This document shows positions 34,310-42,660 of a stretch of 64,000 nt of DNA, one piece after another. Below the pieces are notes generated by a model. The model worked only from the letters and a program-made list of their open reading frames with translations. It did no database searches and was not told the DNA's origin. The stretch's first letter is position 1; each line of letters begins with the position of its first letter. Position numbers and translations under genes: made by a program. Origin of the DNA: Cloacibacterium sp047601505 (GTDB taxonomy: Bacteria; Bacteroidota; Bacteroidia; Flavobacteriales; Weeksellaceae); NCBI RefSeq assembly GCF_047601505.1, contig NZ_JASGJD010000001.1, positions 1,302,001 to 1,366,000 of the forward strand. The letters are read 5' to 3'.

Positions 34310-35425
34310 TTATTTATATTCTTTCCACCATTTTGGATAGACTTTCTCATTGTCTTGCCAATAGACTTTTTCGCCTATTTTTGGTGTAATTACTCGTAAT
34401 TTTTCTTTGTTGAGTTCGTGTAGTTTCTCCATTGGTTCATACCAAGAATGAAGTGCCAATTTGAATTTAGAATTGTGTACCGCAATCATTCGGTCTGCAT
34501 TAATATCTTTCATGGCTTGTAATTGTTCACCAGGAAGCATGTGAATATATTTCCATGCAGGATTGTATTGTCCAGTTTCCAGAATTGCCAAATCTATTTT
34601 TCCGTATTTTTCTCCAATTTTTTTGAAATGATTATCGTAGCCAGAATCTCCGCCAATATAAATTTTATTTTTGGGCGTTTCTAAAACAAAATTTGCCCAA
34701 ATTGCTTGGTCTCTTTTAAAACCTCTTCCCGTGAAATGTCTGGCTGGTTCTGCATTGATTTTGAAGCCATTTCCTAAATCTGAATTTTCAAACCAATCTA
34801 ATTCTATAATTTTTGAAGGTTCGTAGCCCCAATATTCTAAATTTTCGCCAGTTCCTAATCCTGTAATCACTTGTTTTACTTTCGGGAGAAGTTTGGTTAC
34901 GGTTTCGTAATCTAAATGATCCCAATGGTCGTGTGTGATGATTAAATAATCTAATTCTGGAATGTCTTCCGTAGTATAAATATCTGTTCCTTCAAAGGCT
35001 TTGTTGGTGAATTTGAGTGGTGAAACGCTTCCGCTGAAAACGGGGTCAACTAAAATTTTTTTTCCATCTATTTGAAGAAAATAGGAAGAATGCCCCATCC
35101 AAACATAGAAATTTTCTGTAAAATTTAGATTTTTTAAATCGGTTTTAGTAAAGTTGAATTTCTTTTTGGGTGTTGCATTTTCTACTTTTGAGAAAAAGAA
35201 ATTATAGAGAACTTGAGGCATAGAAGTTCCTTCTGCCAATTGTGGAGTAGGACTTAGATTTTGGAATTTTCCATCTTTGTAATGTGGAGACTTTAAGATT
35301 CTTTCTAATCTTTTTCCAGAAGGTTGTTTCCCGAATTGTTTGCCTTGCATAAAAAAATATGTGCTTATTGCTAATGCAGCAATAATTATAACGATTGTAA
35401 ATATCATTTTCTTTAATAATTTCAT
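34310..35425 (-). CDS. MBL-fold metallo-hydrolase, membrane-anchored (UlaG/NAPE-PLD-like)
   Basis: A 371-residue metallo-beta-lactamase-fold enzyme with one N-terminal hydrophobic helix (about 5-24), so it is probably anchored in or exported across the inner membrane. The metal motif is HDHWDH (165-170). Further ligands are in EPARHFTGRGF, IYIGGDSGYDNHF and MIAVHNSKFKLALHSW. This layout is shared by lipid phospholipase D-like (NAPE-PLD) and lactonase relatives. Many Bacteroidetes proteins of this type are annotated simply as MBL-fold hydrolases, and the true substrate is unknown. Gap upstream contains repeat D. Confidence 0.88.
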   Translation of the reverse strand: MKLLKKMIFTIVIIIAALAISTYFFMQGKQFGKQPSGKRLERILKSPHYKDGKFQNLSPTPQLAEGTSMPQVLYNFFFSKVENATPKKKFNFTKTDLKNLNFTENFYVWMGHSSYFLQIDGKKILVDPVFSGSVSPLKFTNKAFEGTDIYTTEDIPELDYLIITHDHWDHLDYETVTKLLPKVKQVITGLGTGENLEYWGYEPSKIIELDWFENSDLGNGFKINAEPARHFTGRGFKRDQAIWANFVLETPKNKIYIGGDSGYDNHFKKIGEKYGKIDLAILETGQYNPAWKYIHMLPGEQLQAMKDINADRMIAVHNSKFKLALHSWYEPMEKLHELNKEKLRVITPKIGEKVYWQDNEKVYPKWWKEYK

Positions 35426-35472
35426 TGTTCTTTTAAGACGAATGAAATGTGAAATTACTTTAAAATTTTTTG

Positions 35473-35516
35473 TTTTCTGGCGCGAGCGAAGCGAGCGTCG
35501 ATTGTTTTCAAAGTTT
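35473..35516. repeat. 44-bp perfect direct repeat D, copy 1
   Basis: A 44-bp block with a G+C-rich core GGCGCGAGCGAAGCGAGCG followed by TCGATTGTTTTCAAAGTTT. It is identical to 36115-36158 in the same orientation. It abuts the stop codon (35519) of the membrane protein gene. Confidence 0.85.
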
Positions 35517-35518
35517 GG

Positions 35519-36001
35519 TTAGTTTTCCCTTGGTTTATTTTTTAAGAAGGGAGGCTTTTTGTAACGGATAGTTATGTAATAGTTAAAGATGTTAACAAAA
35601 GTCACAATTGCAATGCTTAATATCCAAAGCCAATAGCCTATATCTCGCTTTACAATTAAAAACTTACCATTATCTCCTTCATAATGTATTGATTGAAAAA
35701 TATAGCTTAATGACAGAAAAAGTGAAATTGTAGATAAAATTGTAACTAATTGCTCTTTTTGATTTTTAGAAATTAAAGTAATGAGTACTGATATTAAATA
35801 AAAAATATTTGCACTCCAAACAATAGTTTCTAAAATTCCACCGGCAAATATTGATATCCAACCGAAACTTAAACACATCCAAGATGAAGTATTGTAGATA
35901 ATTCCCTTATCATCACTATATAATAGCGCATTGTTTAATAAGGATATTATAAAAATTATTAAACTTAAATATGTTATTTTTTTTATTGTTAAGTTTTTCA
36001 T
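35519..36001 (-). CDS. Four-helix membrane protein of unknown function, flanked by direct repeats
   Basis: A 160-residue integral membrane protein I do not recognise. Hydrophobic helices lie at about 9-28, 40-65 (WMCLSFGWISIFAGGILETIVW), 67-105 (two adjacent segments including VTILSTISLFLSLSYIF) and 125-147 (YWLWILSIAIVTFVNIF), with a basic tail. The gene sits between two identical 44-bp direct repeats and is AT-rich like its surroundings. No partner genes are adjacent. It could be a recently moved or duplicated cassette, or the repeats may be independent insertions. Confidence 0.7.
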   Translation of the reverse strand: MKNLTIKKITYLSLIIFIISLLNNALLYSDDKGIIYNTSSWMCLSFGWISIFAGGILETIVWSANIFYLISVLITLISKNQKEQLVTILSTISLFLSLSYIFQSIHYEGDNGKFLIVKRDIGYWLWILSIAIVTFVNIFNYYITIRYKKPPFLKNKPREN

Positions 36002-36114
36002 CTTTTCAATGCTTTAATCAGATGATCAATTATATCTCGACACATAGTTTGCATTAAGTTTTATAATTTTTTGTAAAATTATTAAAAAATAAAACTAAAA
36101 TCTATATTTTTAGT

Positions 36115-36158
36115 TTTTCTGGCGCGAGCGAAGCGAGCGTCGATTGTTTTCAAAGTTT
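36115..36158. repeat. 44-bp perfect direct repeat D, copy 2
   Basis: Identical over 44 bp to 35473-35516 and in the same orientation. It lies 114 nt upstream of the membrane protein start codon. Confidence 0.85.
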
Positions 36159-36178
36159 AGAAACCTCACAAAAATTCC

Positions 36179-36237
36179 CCTGTCATTGCGAGGAACTAAG
36201 CAATCTAGGGTGACGAACTTTTTGTAGAAAATTTTGA
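36179..36237. repeat. Dispersed intergenic repeat B, copy 2
   Basis: A roughly 59-bp element matching 14865-14924. The first 36 bases (CCTGTCATTGCGAGGAACT and onward to the AGGGTG) differ at one position, and the AT-rich end is more divergent. Confidence 0.7.
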
Positions 36238-36387
36238 AGTGAAAAGAAAAACTTTCGGTGAAATTTAGCCACGATGGTAATGGAAATCCTTTTTTTGAGG
36301 TATTGAGCGAAGTCGAAATCACCTAAAAAAAGATTGCAATGGACAGCATGCCTAATCGTGAAAGTATTTCTAATATTCTGCTACAAA

Positions 36388-36417
36388 AAAGCGCAACTCA
36401 TTTCTGAATTGCGCTTT
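36388..36417 (-). terminator. Terminator of the nuo operon
   Basis: AAAGCGCAA (36388-36396) and TTGCGCTTT (36409-36417) form 9-bp perfect arms with a 12-nt loop. Read leftward the stem is followed by a T run. It lies 20 nt past the nuoN stop codon. Confidence 0.88.
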
Positions 36418-36437
36418 GTATATTTTTTTATAATTTA

Positions 36438-37826
36438 TTATAAACCAAACTGTAGTTTAAAGATATCTGGTGCAACGCCCAACGCTATTAATGCTATAAT
36501 AATAAAAATAGCAACAATATTGTAGGTAATGCTTACTTTTTCAGAGGTTTTGAATGTACTTTCGGTATGGAAAAACATTGAAATTATAAGTTTTAAATAA
36601 TAAGCAATACTTAGTGCAGAACCAATTACTGCAATTACAACTAAAAGTGGACCAACGTGAGGTGCATTCATTGCTTGAGAGAAAATACTAAATTTCCCAA
36701 CAAAACCTGCAGTTAAAGGAATTCCTGCCATTGATAATAAAGAAACGGCAGTTGCTACAGCAGCCAAAGGTTCTGTTTTTGCCAATCCTTTAAAAGCTTC
36801 GAATGACGTCTCTCTTTTTATTTTTTCTACATAAATAAGCGTCATAAATACGCCAATTGTAGCAAGTGAATAAGCAAATAAATAGAATGCTAAATTATAA
36901 AGTGAAAGGCTGTTTGCTCCAAAGAAAATTAAGGCTAAATATCCTGCATGAGAAACAGAAGAGTAGGCTAACATTCTTTTTGCGTTAGATTGTGCCAATC
37001 CCATTGCGTTAGAAAGTAATAGAGTAATAATTACGAAAACTCCTATAATGTTTAACCATTCGCTTATGCTTCCAACAAATGCTAAATTCATTAATTTAAA
37101 GAAAGCAAAGAATCCTGCAATTTTTACTACAGATGCCATAAATGCTGTGATGATTGATGGCGAACCTTGGTAAACATCTGGACTCCACATGTGGAAAGGG
37201 GCTAATGAAACTTTAAATGCCATAGCACAAAGCATGAGCATAATTCCTAGAACGAACATTGTATTTTTAGCGTTCACGATACTATAAGCACTAATTTCTG
37301 CAATGTCAAAAGTACCTGTACTACCGTAAACCAATGCTGTACCGAAAAGTAAGAATCCTGTAGCAAAAGCTCCCATCAAGAAATATTTAATTGAAGCTTC
37401 GTTAGAACGCAAGTCTGTCTTATTGCTTCCAGCCATTACGTATAATGGGATGGAAAGAACTTCGATACCTAAGAATAGCGAAACTAAATTTGGAAAACTG
37501 AAAAGAATGATAGCCCCTGTTAATGAAAATAACATTAGTGCATATAATTCTGATTGATGGCTTCTGTGATTGTTAAATGCAAAACCTCCCAAAAAGAAAA
37601 TTAGAAGCGTTACAACTAAAGAGATTTTTGTGAAAAGTGCTGCATTTTCGTCAAAATCAAACATAGATTTGTATTGATTAAAGAATGAACACTCTGGTAA
37701 AAAGCTTACATATAATGCAACCAATAAACCGAAAATCCCAATATATCTAGCAAATTTTCCTTGATTATAAACTCCGGAGAATAATGCTAAAACCGCAGTA
37801 ATGAATAAAACTATTAAAACACTCAT
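36438..37826 (-). CDS. nuoN: NADH-quinone oxidoreductase subunit N
   Basis: One of three antiporter-like proton-pumping subunits in the membrane arm of complex I. 462 residues with about 13-14 transmembrane helices. The family features are the Lys/Glu-containing helices (LFLGIEVLSIPLYVMAG with its Glu; MAFKVSLAPFHMWSPDVYQGSP with Lys and the broken helix; SNAKRMLAYSSVSHAGY). It is the last gene of the operon, 15 nt after nuoM, and is followed by a terminator. Confidence 0.95.
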   Translation of the reverse strand: MSVLIVLFITAVLALFSGVYNQGKFARYIGIFGLLVALYVSFLPECSFFNQYKSMFDFDENAALFTKISLVVTLLIFFLGGFAFNNHRSHQSELYALMLFSLTGAIILFSFPNLVSLFLGIEVLSIPLYVMAGSNKTDLRSNEASIKYFLMGAFATGFLLFGTALVYGSTGTFDIAEISAYSIVNAKNTMFVLGIMLMLCAMAFKVSLAPFHMWSPDVYQGSPSIITAFMASVVKIAGFFAFFKLMNLAFVGSISEWLNIIGVFVIITLLLSNAMGLAQSNAKRMLAYSSVSHAGYLALIFFGANSLSLYNLAFYLFAYSLATIGVFMTLIYVEKIKRETSFEAFKGLAKTEPLAAVATAVSLLSMAGIPLTAGFVGKFSIFSQAMNAPHVGPLLVVIAVIGSALSIAYYLKLIISMFFHTESTFKTSEKVSITYNIVAIFIIIALIALGVAPDIFKLQFGL

Positions 37827-37841
37827 TTCTTAAATATCATT

Positions 37842-39326
37842 TTAACCCTTAATAGAAGAGTAGATAAACTTCAACGAACTATTCACCATTTCTATGATGC
37901 AACTAGGATAAACTCCCAACACAATTACAAATACAGCTAATGTAGCTAATACTGTAAATTCTACTGCGCTAATGTCTTTTAATGTAGCTAAGACTTTATC
38001 GTCTCCCGCTCCAAACATTGCTTTACCGTATAGTCTTAATAAGTAAACAGCACAAAGGATTACGGTAAGTCCTGCAAAAACAGCCACTACTTTATCATAA
38101 TCAAAAATAGATTTTAATAAGATAAATTCACCAATAAAACCATTAGTTAAAGGAACTGCCATAGAACCTAGAAGAATAATCATAAACAAAGTAGCAAATT
38201 TTGGAGCTACTTTAGCATATCCTCCCATTTCTCTAATATCTCTTGTTTTGAATCTTTTGATAAGAATATCAGCACAATAAAATAATCCTACGATATTAAT
38301 ACCATGAGCAAAAGTTTGTACCAAAGCTCCTTGTGCTCCTTCTATACTAAATCCGCCTTTTGCTGTGATAATTGCAGAAGCAAAAATACCTGCTACCATT
38401 AAGCCAACGTGCGAAAGAGAAGAGTAAGCAATAATTCTTTTGATGTCTGTATTTACAATTGCGATTAGTGCTCCATATACAACTCCAATTATAGACAATA
38501 TCATTACTACTTCGCCAGATGTTCCTAATAAAGCTTCTGGAGCAATTGGTAATAAATATCTTAAAACTCCATAGATTGCCATTTTTAGCATAATCCCAGA
38601 AAGTAACATTGTACCTTGCGTAGGAGAATAAGTATAAGTATCTGCCTGCCAATTGTGCAATGGGAAAATTGGTAATTTTACTGCAAATGCTAAGAAAATT
38701 AACCAAAATACAAAAAATTGTTGTGTGCCATTTAGACTAGCATTGTATAAATCTGTAAGTTCAAAAGATGCGGCATGGATGTAAACATAAATTAAACCAA
38801 TAAACATAAATAAAGAACCTACGAAAGTATAAACAAAGAACTTGGTAGTTGTTTTAATTCTTTTTTCGTTATCTCCCCAAAGACCAGCAATAAACCAGAT
38901 TGGGATAAGAGTAATTTCCCAGAATGCGTAGAATAGTAAACCATCTAACGCTGTGAAAACACCTACTAAACCAAATTGCATTAATAAAATTAAAGCATAA
39001 AAATTATTGCTATATCCTTTATTTTCGTTAAATGAAGAAAGAATAATGAGCGGAACCAAAATATTGGTAAGTAATAACAAAAGCATACTCATTCCGTCAA
39101 CGCCGAAATGGATGGTGCTTTTTATAAAAGTGGACCATGGTTGGTTAATCTCAAATTGTAGAGAAGAATCTACCGTTGGTGTACTATTAAACTGAGATAG
39201 CATGTAGAATGTTAAAAACATCTGCACGAAAGCAATTCCTACTGCTAAATATTTGCTGTTAGAGTTTCTAAAGGCAAAAACTAATCCTGAACCTATTAAA
39301 GGTAAAAGTAACAGTGCTTCTAACAT
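37842..39326 (-). CDS. nuoM: NADH-quinone oxidoreductase subunit M
   Basis: A 494-residue antiporter-like pump subunit. Recognisable segments are FWEITLIPIWFIAGLWG (conserved Glu), AFAVKLPIFPLHNWQADTYTYSPTQGTMLLSGI and NTDIKRIIAYSSLSHVGLMVAGIF. About 14 membrane helices. The gene is separated by 3 nt from nuoL and 15 nt from nuoN. Confidence 0.95.
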   Translation of the reverse strand: MLEALLLLPLIGSGLVFAFRNSNSKYLAVGIAFVQMFLTFYMLSQFNSTPTVDSSLQFEINQPWSTFIKSTIHFGVDGMSMLLLLLTNILVPLIILSSFNENKGYSNNFYALILLMQFGLVGVFTALDGLLFYAFWEITLIPIWFIAGLWGDNEKRIKTTTKFFVYTFVGSLFMFIGLIYVYIHAASFELTDLYNASLNGTQQFFVFWLIFLAFAVKLPIFPLHNWQADTYTYSPTQGTMLLSGIMLKMAIYGVLRYLLPIAPEALLGTSGEVVMILSIIGVVYGALIAIVNTDIKRIIAYSSLSHVGLMVAGIFASAIITAKGGFSIEGAQGALVQTFAHGINIVGLFYCADILIKRFKTRDIREMGGYAKVAPKFATLFMIILLGSMAVPLTNGFIGEFILLKSIFDYDKVVAVFAGLTVILCAVYLLRLYGKAMFGAGDDKVLATLKDISAVEFTVLATLAVFVIVLGVYPSCIIEMVNSSLKFIYSSIKG

Positions 39327-39329
39327 TTG

Positions 39330-41228
39330 CTATTGTAATATAAAGTTAACAATTAATATTAATCCTATTGCCAAAGACATAATAAGAACATAATTTTCTA
39401 CGTTTCCGTTTTGGAATTTTTTGAAAGCTTTTCCAGAATCTACAGCGCCAATCCCAACAAAATTGAAGAATTTGTCAAGAATTTTATCAAACATGCTGGT
39501 TCCTTTTCCTAGCCCTTCTACTGGTTTTACAATGGTAGCATCGTAAAATTCGTCAATAAATAATTTTTTAGCAGAAAGCCTTTCCAAACCTTTGTACTCT
39601 TCTTCTGGTAGAGCCATTTTCTTTTTGGTAACATAAATGTTTCTTACCACAAAGAAGATTACGGCAACCATCACAATTGTTAATGCTAGAAGAATCATTT
39701 CAGTCCCGAATTCTATTTCTGGATGAGCAATTCCTGGCACATAAATTTGATGTAACCAATGAGATAATTTTTGAGAATTACCTTCTCCTATGAAATGAGG
39801 AAGATTAAAGAAACCTCCAACTACAGAAAGTACTGCTAAAACAACTAAAGGAAGTGTCATAGAAATTGGACTTTCGTGTAAGTGATGTTTTTGTTCTTCT
39901 GTTCCTCTAAAAGTTCCGAAGAATGTTAAGAACAATAATCTGAACATATAAATACCGGTAAGAGCAGCACTAAAAAGTGTAATAGCCCATACAATTGGAG
40001 ATTTAGCCCAAAGAGCTGTTAATATTTCGTCTTTAGAAACCATACCAGACAAAGGTGGGATACCTGCAATTGCCAAAGTTCCTATCAAGAATGTCCAATA
40101 AGTTACGGGGATTTTAGATTTTAAACCTCCCATAAATCTCATGTCTTGCTCTCCGCTCATTGCGTGGATTACAGAACCTGCTCCTAAGAATAACAATGCT
40201 TTGAAGAAAGCGTGTGTCATTAAGTGGAACATTGCAGAAGTATAAGCTTCGGCTCCTAATGCAATAAACATGAAACCTAATTGTGATACGGTAGAATAAG
40301 CTAGAACTTTTTTAATGTCGTTTTGTCTTAAACCAATAAATGCTGCAACTAATGAAGTAGCTAAACCAATATATAGAATAAAATCTAATGTACTTGGAGC
40401 TAAATGATATAAGAAATTAGAACGAACTACTAAATAAATACCTGCTGTAACCATGGTAGCAGCGTGAATTAACGCCGAAACCGGTGTTGGACCAGCCATC
40501 GCATCTGGAAGCCATGTAAATAAAGGTATCTGTGCAGATTTTCCCATTGCTCCGATAAACAAACTTAAAGTGATGAACATAATTACTACACCATCAATTT
40601 CAAATTTTGAAGCATTTTGTGCTACAGATAGATAATCTACAGCGTTGGTTTGGTTTGCAATTAAGAAAATACCAAGCAATAAACCAAGGTCTCCAATTCT
40701 GTTCATAATGAAAGCTTTTCTTGCAGCTTTTCCGTATTCTTGATTCTGATACCAGAAACCAATTAATAAATATGAACAAAGACCTACACCTTCCCAACCT
40801 ATAAATAGAATTAGATAATTACTTCCCATTACCAAAAGTAACATAGAGAAGATAAATAAATTCAAATAAGTGAAGAATTTATAAAAACCTTTATCGTGGC
40901 TCATATAACCAATAGAGTAGAGGTGGATAAGAGAACCAATACCTGTGATAATCATCATCATCATTAATGATAATTGATCTACCTGAAATCCAAAATTAAC
41001 CTGAACTCCTGCTACTGTAAACCATTCAAAAGCTTTTACGATAATAGGTGCACTGTGGTCTGTGAAACCTAAAAATATATTTAAAGAAATAAGAAAAGCT
41101 GCAAATACTACTAGTGTAGCTAATGCGCCTACAAATATTTTAGGCAAAAACTTTCCGAATAATCCGTTAATTACAAATCCAAATAAAGGAAGTAAAATAA
41201 TTGCATATACTAAATTTTCCATCGGCAT
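39330..41228 (-). CDS. nuoL: NADH-quinone oxidoreductase subunit L
   Basis: The distal antiporter-like subunit, 632 residues. The core (LFIGWEGVGLCSYLLIGFWY; MGKSAQIPLFTWLPDAMAGPTPVSALIHAATMVTAG; KKVLAYSTVSQLGFM) is followed by a long lateral helix region and terminal anchor helix (from about 520) that clamps subunits M and N. Its start overlaps the stop of nuoK by one base. Confidence 0.95.
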   Translation of the reverse strand: MPMENLVYAIILLPLFGFVINGLFGKFLPKIFVGALATLVVFAAFLISLNIFLGFTDHSAPIIVKAFEWFTVAGVQVNFGFQVDQLSLMMMMIITGIGSLIHLYSIGYMSHDKGFYKFFTYLNLFIFSMLLLVMGSNYLILFIGWEGVGLCSYLLIGFWYQNQEYGKAARKAFIMNRIGDLGLLLGIFLIANQTNAVDYLSVAQNASKFEIDGVVIMFITLSLFIGAMGKSAQIPLFTWLPDAMAGPTPVSALIHAATMVTAGIYLVVRSNFLYHLAPSTLDFILYIGLATSLVAAFIGLRQNDIKKVLAYSTVSQLGFMFIALGAEAYTSAMFHLMTHAFFKALLFLGAGSVIHAMSGEQDMRFMGGLKSKIPVTYWTFLIGTLAIAGIPPLSGMVSKDEILTALWAKSPIVWAITLFSAALTGIYMFRLLFLTFFGTFRGTEEQKHHLHESPISMTLPLVVLAVLSVVGGFFNLPHFIGEGNSQKLSHWLHQIYVPGIAHPEIEFGTEMILLALTIVMVAVIFFVVRNIYVTKKKMALPEEEYKGLERLSAKKLFIDEFYDATIVKPVEGLGKGTSMFDKILDKFFNFVGIGAVDSGKAFKKFQNGNVENYVLIMSLAIGLILIVNFILQ

Positions 41229-41557
41229 TATCCTTTTAATTTGTTAAAAATACTTACATCCACATTCTTGGTATTTCTATACATCATGGTGATGATGGCA
41301 AGTCCTACGGCAACTTCTGCTGCGGCTACTACCATAATAAAGAAAACCAATATCTGTCCGTTTCCGTCGCCTTTGTACGCCGAGAAAGCAGCCAAAAGAA
41401 GATTTACAGAATTAAGCATTAATTCTACACATCCTAAAATAATGATGGCATTTTTTCTTAATAATACCCCTAGAACACCTAAAGAGAACAAAATTGTACT
41501 CAGAATAACGAAATATTCTAAAGGAACGCTTTGTATAAATGTATTAGTAGAATCCAT
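41228..41557 (-). CDS. nuoK: NADH-quinone oxidoreductase subunit K
   Basis: A small three-helix membrane subunit of 109 residues. The second helix carries the conserved Glu (IIILGCVELMLNSVNLLLAAF), and the third has MVVAAAEVAVGLAIITMMY with a second Glu. Both acidic residues are part of the proton path. It begins 3 nt after nuoJ. Confidence 0.95.
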   Translation of the reverse strand: MDSTNTFIQSVPLEYFVILSTILFSLGVLGVLLRKNAIIILGCVELMLNSVNLLLAAFSAYKGDGNGQILVFFIMVVAAAEVAVGLAIITMMYRNTKNVDVSIFNKLKG

Positions 41558-41560
41558 AAT

Positions 41561-42055
41561 TTATAAATCTTTTTTACCAATTAAAACAGCACCTACAATA
41601 CCTGCCAAAATAAGAATTGAAGCAAGTTCGAAAGGTAATACATACTCATTGAACAACAATTTTCCTAAGTTTTTGGTTAACCCAACACTTACATCTATAT
41701 CTTTTGTTGCTACACCCGTTTTCAAACCTTTATAAGCACCTAGCATACCTACAAATAAAATCCCAGCAGCTACAATACCTACAAGTTTATTAATATTGTG
41801 TTTCTTACTTTCGTCTTCTTTATTAAGGTTAAGCATCATCAATACATATAAGAACAATACCATAATAGCTCCGGCATATACGATGATTTGTATAATACCT
41901 AGAAACTGAGCATTAAGAAGGATATATAATGCTGCTATAGTAAAGAAAGTTACAATAAGTGATAAAATTGCATAAAGTGGATTTTTTGCAAACACGAAAT
42001 ATGATGCACTGCCTAATGCTAATGCAGAAAACAAATAAAATAGTATCTGATCCAT
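41561..42055 (-). CDS. nuoJ: NADH-quinone oxidoreductase subunit J
   Basis: A five-helix membrane subunit of 164 residues with the family segment FLGIIQIIVYAGAIMVLFLYVLMMLN (about 50-75), containing the broken helix near the quinone and E-channel region. Its first base coincides with the nuoI stop, giving a one-base overlap. Confidence 0.95.
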   Translation of the reverse strand: MDQILFYLFSALALGSASYFVFAKNPLYAILSLIVTFFTIAALYILLNAQFLGIIQIIVYAGAIMVLFLYVLMMLNLNKEDESKKHNINKLVGIVAAGILFVGMLGAYKGLKTGVATKDIDVSVGLTKNLGKLLFNEYVLPFELASILILAGIVGAVLIGKKDL

Positions 42056-42603
42056 TATTTAACTGCTTTTTTTTGTTTTTCAGACTGTCTGTCTGTAATA
42101 TCTATTCTGTGGTCAACGTCTTCCACCAATTTATCTTTTCCATACACGAAAGAACCTCTGTTGGTTTCTACATCTACCAATCTATCTGTAAGATAAATAG
42201 CAGATTTAGGACAAGCTTCTTCGCACATACCGCAGAAAATACATCTTAGCATATTGATTTCATAAATCTCAGCATATTTTTCTTCTCTGTAGAGGTTTTT
42301 CTCGTCTTTTTTTCTTTCAGCAGCTTTCATAGTGATGGCTTCGGCAGGACAAGCTACGGCACATAATCCGCATGCTGTACATCTTTCTCTACCTTCTTCG
42401 TCACGTTTTAAAACGTGTTGCCCTCTCCATACTTTAGCTCTTGGCTTTTGTACTTCAGGATAAGAAAAAACTTTTCCTTTAGGACCTTCTATAGCGTGTT
42501 TTAAGGTAATCCCCATTCCTTGAATGATACCCGGAAGATAAAGCTTTTCTTTTAAGCTCATCTTTTTGTTAGAGACTACTTTAGACCTGTTTGTTAGTTT
42601 CAT
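42055..42603 (-). CDS. nuoI: NADH-quinone oxidoreductase subunit I (2x 4Fe-4S)
   Basis: The ferredoxin-like subunit holding clusters N6a and N6b. 182 residues with CTACGLCAVACPAEAI and CIFCGMCEEACPKSAI, each supplying CxxCxxCxxxCP ligands. A basic N-terminus of about 15 residues precedes MSLKEKLYLPGI, so translation from that internal Met is an alternative. The 57-nt gap to nuoH contains a small AATAGC/GCTATT dyad (42624-42648). Confidence 0.95.
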   Translation of the reverse strand: MKLTNRSKVVSNKKMSLKEKLYLPGIIQGMGITLKHAIEGPKGKVFSYPEVQKPRAKVWRGQHVLKRDEEGRERCTACGLCAVACPAEAITMKAAERKKDEKNLYREEKYAEIYEINMLRCIFCGMCEEACPKSAIYLTDRLVDVETNRGSFVYGKDKLVEDVDHRIDITDRQSEKQKKAVK

Positions 42604-42660
42604 TGAATATATTTTATTTAAGCAATAGCTTTTGAGCTTTTTGCTATTTTATATGTTCTA

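Larger units (their letters stand above)
36002..36437. other. 436-bp gene-free region packed with repeats downstream of nuoN
   Basis: No convincing gene. From left to right it holds an AT-rich stretch, repeat D copy 2 (36115-36158), repeat B copy 2 (36179-36237), a TTGAGCGAAGTCGAAA motif at about 36303-36319 that resembles another common Bacteroidetes repeat, a GATTGCAATGGACAGC piece, and the nuo terminator (36388-36417). Confidence 0.7.

Noticed and set aside
36303..36425. Possible small RNA between nuoN and the membrane protein gene
   Set aside because: The only strong structure is the operon terminator; the rest is made of dispersed repeats and no promoter was seen.
41241..41735. Rightward 164-codon open frame opposite nuoK and nuoJ
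   Set aside because: It lies wholly antisense to two well-matched complex I genes and its translation has no recognisable features.
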